64,000 nt of DNA from Lingula anatina (taxonomy: Eukaryota > Brachiopoda > Lingulata > Lingulida > Lingulidae). The notes beneath the pieces are model-generated. The model had not been told where the DNA came from and searched no databases. It saw only the letters and a list, made by a program, of their open reading frames with translations. Positions 12,095-24,126 of the stretch are shown one piece after another. The translations under genes were made by a program, and so were the position numbers. Each line of letters begins with the position of its first letter. Position 1 is the first letter of the stretch. Location: contig NW_019775569.1 of assembly GCF_001039355.2 (NCBI RefSeq), forward strand, positions 153,727 to 217,726. Direction: 5' to 3'.

Positions 12095-13025
12095 NNNNNN
12101 NNNNNNNNNNNNNNNNNNNNNNNNNNNNNNNNNNNNNNNNNNNNNNNNNNNNNNNNNNNNNNNNNNNNNNNNNNNNNNNNNNNNNNNNNNNNNNNNNNNN
12201 NNNNNNNNNNNNNNNNNNNNNNNNNNNNNNNNNNNNNNNNNNNNNNNNNNNNNNNNNNNNNNNNNNNNNNNNNNNNNNNNNNNNNNNNNNNNNNNNNNNN
12301 NNNNNNNNNNNNNNNNNNNNNNNNNNNNNNNNNNNNNNNNNNNNNNNNNNNNNNNNNNNNNNNNNNNNNNNNNNNNNNNNNNNNNNNNNNNNNNNNNNNN
12401 NNNNNNNNNNNNNNNNNNNNNNNNNNNNNNNNNNNNNNNNNNNNNNNNNNNNNNNNNNNNNNNNNNNNNNNNNNNNNNNNNNNNNNNNNNNNNNNNNNNN
12501 NNNNNNNNNNNNNNNNNNNNNNNNNNNNNNNNNNNNNNNNNNNNNNNNNNNNNNNNNNNNNNNNNNNNNNNNNNNNNNNNNNNNNNNNNNNNNNNNNNNN
12601 NNNNNNNNNNNNNNNNNNNNNNNNNNNNNNNNNNNNNNNNNNNNNNNNNNNNNNNNNNNNNNNNNNNNNNNNNNNNNNNNNNNNNNNNNNNNNNNNNNNN
12701 NNNNNNNNNNNNNNNNNNNNNNNNNNNNNNNNNNNNNNNNNNNNNNNNNNNNNNNNNNNNNNNNNNNNNNNNNNNNNNNNNNNNNNNNNNNNNNNNNNNN
12801 NNNNNNNNNNNNNNNNNNNNNNNNNNNNNNNNNNNNNNNNNNNNNNNNNNNNNNNNNNNNNNNNNNNNNNNNNNNNNNNNNNNNNNNNNNNNNNNNNNNN
12901 NNNNNNNNNNNNNNNNNNNNNNNNNNNNNNNNNNNNNNNNNNNNNNNNNNNNNNNNNNNNNNNNNNNNNNNNNNNNNNNNNNNNNNNNNNNNNNNNNNNN
13001 NNNNNNNNNNNNNNNNNNNNNNNNN
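12095..13025. other. Assembly gap, 931 N
   Basis: The flanks show that this gap is not missing unique sequence. 13026-13908 repeats about 11206-12094, so the two contigs overlap by about 880 bp. Confidence 0.9.
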
Positions 13026-13908
13026 ATTATTATTATTATTATTCCGGTGTCATATCAAAATAGAGCCACATAACAAACCGCGAGAAATAATAAGCACACG
13101 CTGTGTTGATGATCCGCTTGTAGATTTGTTTAAATATTTAACGTTAGGGACGACCAAAACCGATTTATTTATTTTAATAGTTCCATTTCCATAATATACG
13201 AGAGAATAACCTGGGCTTGATTCAAAGTTTTACCTGTTCAGTTGTTCAATCACCGGGGTATGCATTTCGAAATCAAAGGCTAGCTTACAGCAGTTGTAAT
13301 TGAATAGCATTTCGTCTTTCTGAAGAACACGTTCGCTCGGGATCCGGTTTCGGTAAAAACACCGGGGGAATTTCGAATCATTTCTGTTAACGTAGCTGTG
13401 TCTGCATATGTAATCCCTGCTGATACAAATCAGGCCATGTCTTGTCAAGTAGTGATTATTGACCATTTATGCCCCCGACACAAAATCTACACAAAATTAC
13501 TTCCGTGGACTGGCATTCATACAAAACTTTGATTAATCCATAAACGTAACCCAAATGATTACCGGAACAGCAACTTGCTAACAACACCGCCCAGCCGTGT
13601 AAGCGCACCTGTCCTTCTGATTAATAATAAATAATCCGCCGGCTCATATACTACTGGTGACCACAAATAGAAATACACAAGAAATTCCTAAATCATTCTC
13701 TGGAGATGCACTCAATTGTACATCCGTACCAACTAGAGGGTTTTGCAGGTGTTCGCTGAAAGGGAACACCTTATTCACCTAAGTAAAGACGCTGAAGATG
13801 GACCGCACCTGACTATATATTGATAATTTTCACACCCTTCGTAACGCTACATGCCACGGGATCACGTCACATGGAATGAATGTGCAATCAGCTTGTTTGA
13901 TTTATTCT
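13026..13908. repeat. Overlap copy of 11206-12094
   Basis: After an ATT run, the sequence repeats the end of the previous contig up to gcttgtttgatttattc (12094 and 13908), apparently base for base, then continues as unique DNA. It includes a second copy of the possible 78-codon exon (13234-13466, minus). Confidence 0.9.
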
Positions 13909-16900
13909 CGTTATCGCCCTAAGCTTGTTACAAATATAACGTTGGTAGAACATTTTGAAAAAAACGCTTATGTTTTGTCTAAACATGTCCTGTAGGCCCT
14001 ACTATACACTGGTATAATGTTCATATAATACTGTGTGCGTGGCTTATGAAATGATTTGGGTGCATTAGACTGGCTGACCTTATAAGGAATCTAAGTCAAT
14101 CTGACATGAATTCCGACTGTATCTGTTTCATAGGAAAACAATGATAATGAAAGCCATCGCGAAATCTGTTCCAACTTTAAACTTAAATCGGAAAAATGGA
14201 GATAACCTCCCACCCCCGCCTCAGAAATTGAATAAGATTGCACAGAGGCCGAAGGAAAGTTTACATATGCTCATATCTTTAAAATACAGTGACTCTTAAA
14301 ATTCTTTTAAAAAAAACAGGGCTTTAAATTAAACTTTGAAAATTGCTTACTTGAATTAAATGGAAACTGTCACATTAAAAAAACTCTTGTGCTTTTGTCA
14401 CGGGGGTTTTAATTGTGGGTTTCTTCTAGTTGTTTATTGCGTTAATTGTCCTTCGGAATGAGGTAGGCAAAGAACAACAAAGTCCTGATATTTCTTCAAT
14501 CCAGGCAAGCGGGTTTTATTAGATTATGGATGAGAGGTTCAACTGAGTACGCCTTGTGAATAAATCTTCTTTGCATACTTTCCTCTTTCTATATTCTTAA
14601 TTCAGCACTAATTAAGTAACAGCCACTACATGCTACTTGAATGGAATTTTCTTTGGTATACTACAATGGTCACTAATTACATTCCACAGACACACTAGTT
14701 TGTATCTAGTTTAAACTACTGTATTTTTATATCACCTTTTTATAATTGAAGATATCACACTCATGCTTGGAGTATATATTACTTTTCTTAAAACCTATTC
14801 TTATTCTAATTATGCATAAATAAAACCATTATGACCCTTTTATTGGTTTATGTTGCAATGCCGGGTAGCATCTCAGAAATATCCGAGGTTAACAAATCTA
14901 ATGGAGCATGAAATAAATTTATGAATCCAAGGCTAACAAATCTAATGATGCATGGAATAGATTAAGGGAGTTGTGATAACCGTCAACTCAGGTTTTCTCT
15001 TGAAGACTGTTGTACCTAGGGCTAAGAGAGATACAGAGGTTAGGTTGCTGCCCACTACCCAGCCTCCCTCCCACTTTCCCTATTGTGTTTTTTGTTAGCT
15101 GACTTATCCCCAGCTGATCGATTTATCCCACTCCTGATGCCCTGCCTTATCTGAAATCATTACATTTTTTGATTGGTAAGACAAAGTTAAGAAAAGACTA
15201 GTTAACTACAGTTTTTATAGCATCAATATATCTATTTTTCTCCGTTGACCTACCCTTTGATTAAACCCCCGTGCTGGTGGCTGCTTGGGAAACCAATTTT
15301 TGTCCACTCTCATGTACCCTCTTCAGAGTTGGGCTTTGAAATTACTGATAATCAACATCAAATTCATACTTCAGTGTTAAAGAAATTTAAATGTTGCAGC
15401 CTTTTTCTTTTGTATGCAAATTTATGAGAAGGGAGAGGTTCCATTCTCTAAGTGGTTGCAAGCCCGTTGTAACAGGGGCTTTGACGTGTTACAGCACCAA
15501 AACTACGCGATCACGCATGCATGCAGACACGAACTTGCACGCACGCTCAAACTTCATGAATTTTCTGTTCAAGCAGCACTGCTAGTTGCTCGTTGGTGTT
15601 CATAATGTTGAAGAGCCACTGAAGTATTGGCAAACAGCAATTTATAAGACATCTTGAGTTAAAAAGGCGTCGTTACGCTTTATTTCAAGTTTGTTCCCGA
15701 GTTTCTTTATAATACTTGAGCAGGTGCTGCTTCTAAATCCATCCTCTATTAACGTAAGGAAGATCGACACCTGCCACCGTACCTGCATATCAGAATATGT
15801 TTCAGGTCATATCCAATTCCTTGCAACACAGTGCTTTTGGTTATATAGTTATTTTGAATCAAAACTGTAATTGGTTAACGTGCGCCTTTTCGTCCCGCGT
15901 TTATTTGGTTTCCTATACGTTCCTAATACTGCAAAAGGTGCGTTAGAGTCGCTTGGGAACAAAGTGAATGTAAAATTAAGTTCTTAAAAATTAGGATATA
16001 TTTTGATTATATTCCTTCAATACTGTAGTATGTTTCTAAGCAAGGGTCAGTGCCAAAAGAACAATAATAAACTCATGTCTGCTTTCGTTTCCATCGACTT
16101 TCTTCAGGATGGGATATGGAGCAGATTCTTTCTCGTACTCCGATTTCGATCAGTAAACAATATAGGCCAAGAGCTTACGGAGAGTGATCTATTTTGGCGA
16201 TATTTCACGGCAGAATGACTACAAACCAATCAGTAGAAATTATTTATTGAAATTGACCTTCTCTATTTATTACCCCCAACAAACAGCAGAGAAATTGATA
16301 GGTGGTTAGTGCTAAAGTCTTGTGGGAAATAATATGCGTCAGACAGCTGCCGCGACGGTTATATAGTGATCTATTGGCAACTTTTTCTGCTTAATTCTCT
16401 ATGCATTTGTTTTATGACAGCCTAAGTATGCTCTTGTCTTTTGCCTTTGGTTTGTTTGCCCCCCGCTCGATATCATTTACCTTAGTATCCTATATTTAAC
16501 AATGCCCGGAACATCAACTCCGTATATCTAGCTCCATACATCAGTCAGCCACACTATATATGTCAATGTTTACACAGCAGATTGTATTTATGATGGAGTA
16601 AGAGGAGCTGTCCTGCTCTTTTTATAGATTCTTTCCGATTGCACACTTTCACCTAGCACTCGCATAGTATGGACACATGGGCTAAGAGATCAGGTTTCAT
16701 AAAACGGATCCTAGAGGGGATTCGTTTCATTTTTATATGAGGATCTCTCTCAAATTTTGTAGAAATTTACAGTGTCTAGAATGCAAACACGTATGATTGA
16801 CCCATTATCTCCCATAACTTAAATAACTAGTTTTCTACAAATTGAAACTCTTTTATGCTTTTGAACTATACAATTGATATGCACAAATAAGACTGTTTTG

Positions 16901-17795
16901 GTTTAAAACCATAAACAGAACTAAAAAAAATGTTTTCAGAGTCTATGATTTTGTTTCTTCAAGCATAAATGATCCGTGAATATAAACATGCATGTATTGT
17001 ATTGAAATATCAAAGATAGCTTATCTGCAAAACTGGATCTTTCAACCTCTCGGAATACGAATTCTTGTTTGGTAAGAAGTCATACATAAATACAGTAATC
17101 TGGAACGTGTTTATACTCTACGCTTTATGTCAAATTAGATCAAACGATGTTTTCACGCAACAGAATGAACAAGCACCAACAGCAATAAAACATGTTCAGT
17201 TACACCTTATCATCTCACCCAGTAATGGTCACTCAGGTCAGGTTGCCATTGACGCAGCCAACACCGAACTCAGAGGAAAGATAATATTGATGTTTCTATA
17301 AACTGATGATTCTGCATACACACGGCTTCCGGGTGGGATGCCCTAGGGGTAGTTGCTGGTAATGTTTTTACTGAACCGTACACATCACTCGTCGGCAGAT
17401 GCTTATTCGTGTTTTCTTTTGACGTCAGATTTGCCTTTTTGAAATTTTTGAAACTAATAATTTGTCCCCCATTTCAAAAGGGTATACCAGGGTTGGCAAT
17501 AAAATTAAATTACATATCGCCATGTTTCCCTTAGCAAAATATCAGGTCTGCAATTCCTTCTTGCAAATTTGCAGCAAGTTTGCTGCAATATGGCTGCAAA
17601 TTAGCAGCAAGAAAAATTTTCTTGCAAACGCCTGCAAACTCATTGCTGCAATATTTTAGTTTGTAGCAATGTTGCTGCAATAGTGTTGCAATATTACAGC
17701 AAATTTTTCATTTAGCTGTGGGTCGTCACAAGAATATTCTTTTAATTAAAGTCATCAAATGAAATAGAATATAAAATGAGCGTAAGTGATAGCAC

Positions 17796-17836
<41 letters not shown>

Positions 17837-18690
17837 TGTTATTCCGCTGGTTAAATCTCCAACGTTCAGCACTTGTTTGTTCTACCCCCTTCTTGTTCAC
17901 AGGTAACCTAGATAAATCATATTAAAAACATTTAAACTAAATAAGTTTGAAAGAAACGCTAAGTTTATTTATACACAAGAGCTCAAAAAGGCGAAATTTG
18001 TTGTTTTTGACGGACGAAATAAAAGAATTATAGAAATTAAGCGCTTTAAAAATACTTCGAATGAATGTCAAATATCAAGTATACGTTTTATGGGTAACGT
18101 CCAAATACACGGTAAAACTTTAAAAAAAAATTTGTAAACTGCCCAAGAAAGTATGTTGATACGATATGATGGATAAAAAAAAATCACCGATGGCGACAAC
18201 TGTTTGTATAACGATAAATCTGTCGACAAAGCAGTTGCCTGGCTACCCACATATTTAGACATTAATGATTTAATGCAAATGGTGTTGACGTCACAATCAC
18301 TCATTAGCGAAATAATGAAGAAAATTGTTCTTATCGTTCTAAAATGCTGTTCATATAATGACCACCTATGGAATATAGCAAAGACTGAAATCACGTGAAA
18401 TGTCTTATAGTATGTAAATCACTGCTATTCAATAGCCTGCTCCTCTTGCCCTGCAGTCTGTTGTCTATTGATGTGTAATCAATACCTCATCGTCTTAAGG
18501 TGTTACAAATTAAGTCCCATTTTAATAAATATACGTCAATTGAGCTTACTTCTATTGTCGTATCGCTCGATTTTATTCTCATTCTTATCATTCATATTTA
18601 TCCATTGTCCCTAGTGTTGTTCATCTATCAATCACTGAACTATTATTTAATAACTAATCCTTGCTTACCTTTAGTTGTCACGACAAGCTC
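13909..18690. other. Long non-coding stretch, no gene seen
   Basis: I find no exon with family features on either strand. It holds a TA microsatellite at 17800-17835 and, at 17540-17712, a cluster of the palindrome-like word ttgcwgcaa. Confidence 0.5.
17540..17712. repeat. Cluster of TTGCAGCAA/TTGCTGCAA words
   Basis: About ten imperfect occurrences of ttgcagcaa, ttgctgcaa or gctgcaa within 170 bp, unevenly spaced. Since the two words are reverse complements, the cluster can form many alternative short hairpins. No coding reading is supported. Confidence 0.6.
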
Positions 18691-19087
18691 AACCTAGGGG
18701 CTAACTGCAAACCTTGCTTCATTTTCTGAGGATCCGGACTATATCCATACAGGTAAGACAATGTATCTTCGAGTTCCCTGCTTACGCAGTTTTTACAAAC
18801 AAACATCTGCTTTAATATCGCAATAGGAACCATGCTGGTGTGACACTCAACAAAATATGTGATGATATCATCTTTACGGAATATGTTTTCGAGTTTGGCG
18901 CTTAAGACCGATCTTTATATTTTCTATGGCAACAATCTGATGAACCGGAGTATCACTTGTGTTGCAGATCTTCATCACCTAAACGGCTGTTGTCCTCTCA
19001 TGTAATATGGACTATTGATTACAGGTTTGAAGATAAAGTCGTAGTTTTTGCACCTTAAAAGAAATTGTGTCTCTTTGCAGAGAAAAA

Positions 19088-21005
19088 ATGGCGCTTTCAC
19101 CATGCCAGAGGTCGAAGTTGGAGAGCATGTTTACGACATTCTATGGTAAGAGACTGGGGCTAAATGTCCGCTCAACATTTCTTTTTCAAAATATATTTCT
19201 TTGATTTGATTGAGCCGTAGCTTAAGTCGTGGATGTGCATTATGGTCAATACGGAATAATGGGGGCAGGAGCCATAACTTGTTTACATGTATGTGCTTTA
19301 TTTCACAGATATCAACAGAGATGGCAAAATCGAGTGGGCTGACTTCACCGAATTCATTGAAGTAGGTGGTAGAAAGTTTGATTGGCGTTTTTTGTCTGTT
19401 CCATTAGTATGCCTTACACACAGATATGTTGAGAAAATTATATATATCAAATATCAAACTTATGGACTTAAATTTTATGACAGAGGAACTAAATCATAGT
19501 GCCTCTTAAATACATGTATGTGAGTAATATTCGTTGAAAGATAATTTCTTATTACTGATAGTCTTTATATATTTTTGTAACTCAAAGTTCGGTTACAAAG
19601 ATGCATTCATGTTCTGGGTGTTTCGTATGTCAATAGAAAATCAGCGCTGTGAACGGCTGGGGAGAAACCCATGAGAAGAGAACTTCTGGCCTGTCTACTT
19701 TGAAGACGATCTGGGAAGGTCTCATCAAATATGCTGACGAAAATTTTGTAAGTAAAGTGAGAGCTAGAGAGATAAATGTAGTATGTTGATTACTTGACCG
19801 CAGTTTATTGTTCAACAAATGGAATAGTACACCCGTCATCGAATCAAATCCTAGTTTGAATATTTATGGCAGATGATATTATCATTTCCCCCGGTACTGA
19901 GACTGAGAAGTTGGAACCCTCAAAAGAATGACTGAACTGTATAAAAAAAGAACTGACAACATATAGTATATAGCATAACCTATGTCATCTATTCCAATAG
20001 GATAACGAAGTGTCTCACGATGAATGGTTTAAAATGTGGGACGATGTTATGAAGGAGGCCACTTCTAAGGATAAATTCCCCCAATGGCTGAACGATTACA
20101 TGAATTTCATGTTTGACGTTACTGACACATCAGGTAATGTTACTATGAGTATCTGTGTTCATAACTTTTTTTTTAAAAAAGCTGATAGTCAAATATTTCA
20201 ACATTTTCGTTCCTTCTTCATTATACATTATTAAGGTCGGTTGTGGTAAAATTTTATTCTAATGAAATGGAAAGTAAAATCAAAAGGACGTATTTAGATT
20301 ATGCCACGTGATGGAGCTTTGTTTGAAGAGTTTGAATCATCTAAACGCTTATCGTTGTGTATGTTATCAGGTGATGGCATCGTCGACGAAGGGGAGTACG
20401 TGAAAGCATTTCAACAGTATGGAGTCTCTGATGCCAAGTGCAAAGAAGCCTTCCAAAAGTTTACCAATGTAAGCAGTCATTATTTGAAATATACCGACAG
20501 AATGCTGTGAAACATGCAAACGATATTGCGCAGTGGCGGATTTAGAGGGGGGAGGGGTCAGGGGGTCCTTGAAATAAGAATTTTGACTAGATGAATCAAA
20601 GTTCTAAACCGCACCAAATGGCACCATTCGCCCTCTAAGATACCAAAAATTTTCGTGGCCCTTCAGAGGGCTTTGCATCCTCGGACCCCCCCCCCTTTAA
20701 AAAATCCTGGACATCTTGGCAGAGATTTATAAATGATTAAATCTGCACATTGTATTTCATTAAACCGATTCTCTGAAAAAGATATGGAGAATGTTTCTTA
20801 TCTTTGTTAAGTCGTTTATTTTGTTAGTTGTTCCAGAACATTCCACAAACTTTATCCATATATGTCTTTTGCATTAAGCGACGTTTTTTTATTGCAGAAT
20901 GGCGCCCTAAAGCTGGACAAAAAAGCTTTCGAAAATTTATGGCATCAGTATTTCACATCATCTGACGAAAACTGTCTCGCAAACCACCTGTTCCCAAGAG
21001 CATAG
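19088..21005 (+). CDS. Calexcitin / sarcoplasmic calcium-binding protein
   Basis: Six coding exons: 19088-19145, 19309-19361, 19637-19747, 20001-20133, 20371-20468, 20898-21005. All introns are GT-AG and the product is 186 aa. Known role of the family: cytosolic EF-hand Ca sensor or buffer; squid calexcitin acts in neurons on K channels and ryanodine receptors, and related sarcoplasmic proteins buffer Ca in muscle. Three EF loops look able to bind Ca: DINRDGKIEWAD near residue 20, DENFDNEVSHDE near 70, and DTSGDGIVDEGE near 114. The fourth (around NNGALKLDKKAF) lacks the acidic ligands. The spacing, the YMNFMFDVTDTSG-type segment and the NHLF end match calexcitin closely, as does length (family about 190). 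A likely 5' non-coding exon ends at ACAG|GTAAGA (18752), joining an acceptor at 19080. AATAAA lies at 21498-21503. Confidence 0.93.
20531..20715. mobile_element. hAT-like non-autonomous element fragment in calexcitin intron 5
   Basis: Begins cagtggcggatttagaggggg, a terminus typical of non-autonomous DNA transposons, and has a C-run followed by aaaaatcctgg at the other side that roughly mirrors it. The right end is degenerate and no clear target duplication is visible. Confidence 0.45.
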
Positions 21006-23588
21006 GTTTCGGCATTAGATAATCGTCCGAGTACCATGTTTGTGACCGCGCCAATCTCTTGGCTGCCGACCTCAGTGTACAGCATGACCGGGAGATGTGG
21101 ACATTGTCTCCCAACTTTCCTTCGACACCTCTTACGATGATCCAGACATTCCTGCCCGCCCGCCGTCTTTCGTCATCAATACCCTGCACTCGACTCCACA
21201 TCATTGGTGTACCTTTATCCTCCGCCACAGGGTGCGCGAGGTGGTGGATGGTGTGTGCGCGCTTCCATGATGGAGGCCCTCTGCGCGTTCCTTGTCAGTC
21301 GCGGGGTGTGGTAATGCAACACAGCAACCTTACCCTGCTGAGGACACTGCGGACGTGCAAAACTTCACACGGCTGCGACAGAGCCTAAATCTCTAGCTGT
21401 GGTTTTATGACTAATGAAATCCTGTCACTGTCAACTCTGTGCACCCTGTGGTCGTCACGTCACAGATGCCGTTCTTCTCGGCACTGCAATATGCATCAAT
21501 AAAGACGTTTCATAATCGTACCCAGCACTTTCACAGTGTTCAAGTTAAAAAAGATAATATCCTTGTCTATTATGCTAGAAATCTATATGTTCATTTAGAA
21601 TTAAATCTGCTTTGTCATTCAGTTGGTATCAGTTTATAGAATCACGATTCCCGCTAATGGTTCGTGTGCGGGCTATTCGGTCATTTTGTGAAACTGACAA
21701 TGACATTGATGAAATGAAATAAATTAAAATTGTGTCTACTTTTTTTTACCTTTTTTAGAAATAATCTCTCAAAACCAGGCTTGTAAGATAAGGACAAGAT
21801 TATTATGGGCCGGGGAAAATGTAACAGGACTCTACCAGGGCCACGTACAGTTTGATTTTTCACAGATATTTCTCTGGTTAATTCCTCGCACTTTTTTGTC
21901 GGGCGAGAAATTTTGCATAGGATTGACGTCAACACTCAGCTGGCCTCTGGTAGAAAGAATCCCTGGGTCCCGTAACTCGAAAGCATCGCGCATTGCGACC
22001 ACGAGAGTGTCTCGATTCCATAACTCGCCCATACTCGCCCCATATAATACCTTATAGCCTCTATGTGATATCGCTATTCGCAATACGCGATGCTTTCGAT
22101 GCAGTCAATCTGAACACAGATTCCCACTGCCACTGACATTTTTTGAGAGGTCAGACTCGCTTCCTGACACGTTGTAGATTTTCTACTATAGTAAAACAAA
22201 CAAATAAATAATCAAAAGTAAAAAATAATCGGAGAATGTAAAATGGTGTTGCGAGTGACGCGTACGGTAACAAAGTGACGTTTATTTTTTTGTGCGAGAA
22301 CAGATAAATCTGTTAATAATTATTGAAGTTACTATAGACTGATGTAAGTAGAAGTCCGCTTGAACAAACAATTCTTTAGCTCGTTCACTTTAAATAAAAT
22401 AAAAAATATTAAATGGACCTTTATATTGAGAATGAGTGTATATGTGATCATACATCAGGAACCAAACGCGCAGAGTAAAACACAAACTCTCCAGTGTCGC
22501 CATATTTTATTGAAAAAGTGCCAGGCGATCATAGCGTACAACGAAAAACATACTTAACTAGTTATTTGTTTCCCTGATTTACACACCGTAGACATCAGAA
22601 ACTTTCACATAATTCAAAAGTTAACTGTTTCGACCAAGCTTCTGCGCCTTCGATTTCAAGAATGGTCGTATGGAATTGTTTTATACATGTAATACATGTG
22701 TGAAATATAAATAAGTAATTATCGAAATTTCCCGTTAAAGGCAACGTCCCTCAACATAGGAATATAACCATAAAACGGGTTCTAGTTCTTCGAAAACAAA
22801 TTCAAATTTGTAATGGTCAAAAGTCGACCTATACTCGAAAGAGCGTATAGTTGTACTAGTACGCGTGCCTACGGTAATATTATCTTATAGTGCTACATCA
22901 AATATCTTGTATCTAACACAAACTTACTGATGGGTCCCAGATCATGTTATACCAATAATCATTTCCTTTATATGCAATGTTTGTTTGACGAATCTTAATT
23001 CAAAATCAGGATAGCAACTTGACCTTGGAGCAAATCTAGTTTTAATATGATTTTAAGCATTGGATATAGTTTCCCCTTATTTGTTGTGTTACGTATCAAA
23101 CCTTACCATGGTTTTTGAAAAAGTGACACAATTCAAAAACTTTATGAAGAAATGAATTAAGTACATACTAAACTGTATGAAAGGGAAAATAAAAAACATG
23201 TCCACACCATTTACCTGTACACTTGGAAATGCTGTCATTTCACGGTCAATTTGCATTCAGTAGACGAAAATAAGCGTGTGAAAACATCACTTGCTAACAA
23301 CTTTAGCATGTGAGTGTATATGAAAAACACCTTTAAATATCACTTGCACAATTCCACATATACATTCTTATTATCCTCAACAAATATGTTTTACATAAAT
23401 TTCATCTTCTCCAAAATTCCAACAGTAGTTCAAACACAGTAGTTATAAGATAAGAACTCTCAAAAACATCCTCTTTTAAAATGACATAGGCAAACATAAA
23501 CTGCTCATACTAAACATTCTAAAGAAAATAAAATATTGTGGAAAAAGCTCATTTAACTGGATAAATTTTATAGATTTATCATGGAGTA
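21006..23588. other. Calexcitin 3' UTR followed by non-coding DNA
   Basis: The 3' UTR probably ends shortly after AATAAA at 21498-21503. Open frames within it (for example 21059-21388) are not supported as genes. From about 21520 to 23588 nothing is recognised; 21950-22110 has a CG-richer patch of unknown nature. Confidence 0.5.
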
Positions 23589-23833
23589 AGGCTTCGTTCA
23601 CATGCAATGTCTATTTTCTATTTTCGGTATGTCTTATGATCACGGTCTGTGCACTGAATATCCCGCGGCGTAATTACTGGCAGCGCGAGCCAGTTACTAT
23701 AAGTTACTATAAGTAAATGGCTCGCGCTGCCAGTAATTACGCGGCGGGATATTCAGTGCACAGACCGTGATCATAAGATAGAGCGAATAGAAAATAGAAT
23801 TTAGAAAATAGACATTGCATGTGAACGAAGCCT
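23589..23833. mobile_element. 245-bp fold-back MITE
   Basis: The left end reads AGGCTTCGTTCACATGCAATG and the right end is its exact reverse complement. The arms continue for over 100 bp each (including cacggtctgtgcactgaatatcccgc and its mirror) around a short centre with taagttactataag. It is flanked by ta on the left and aa on the right. It has no coding capacity and is probably a young insertion, given the high arm identity. Confidence 0.93.
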
Positions 23834-24126
23834 AAATCTGTGAAAAATGCCATCTTTACCACAGAAAGACCCCTCATTAAATTTATGTATTTTCATTTAC
23901 TTAAATCAAAAGAAAATCATAAGCAATTAATATATTTTCTTCAAACTTAACGCACTACTGTTATGACCAGGTCTTGCACTTGACCCTGAGCACTTTCAGT
24001 CTTCATAAAAATACAAGTTCGAGTGATGATCAGTTATTCAGCTGGTCATATATGGCATCCTTTCTGTTTTAATTTTTTGTCCTACATCATGATTCCAGTT
24101 ACATATAGTGTACAGCACCCAGATGA

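Noticed and set aside
12038-13073. Open frames of 336-341 codons
   Set aside because: They run through 931 Ns and have no real sequence content.
18204-18398. Plus-strand frame loosely like an F-box (WLPTYLDINDLMQMVL)
   Set aside because: Short, AT-rich, no flanking exons; the resemblance is too weak.
21059-21388. 109-codon frame after calexcitin
   Set aside because: Lies in the calexcitin 3' UTR and shows no family features.
21832-22083. Minus-strand 83-codon frame in a CG-richer patch
   Set aside because: No recognised domain or splice context; I cannot exclude a repeat fragment.
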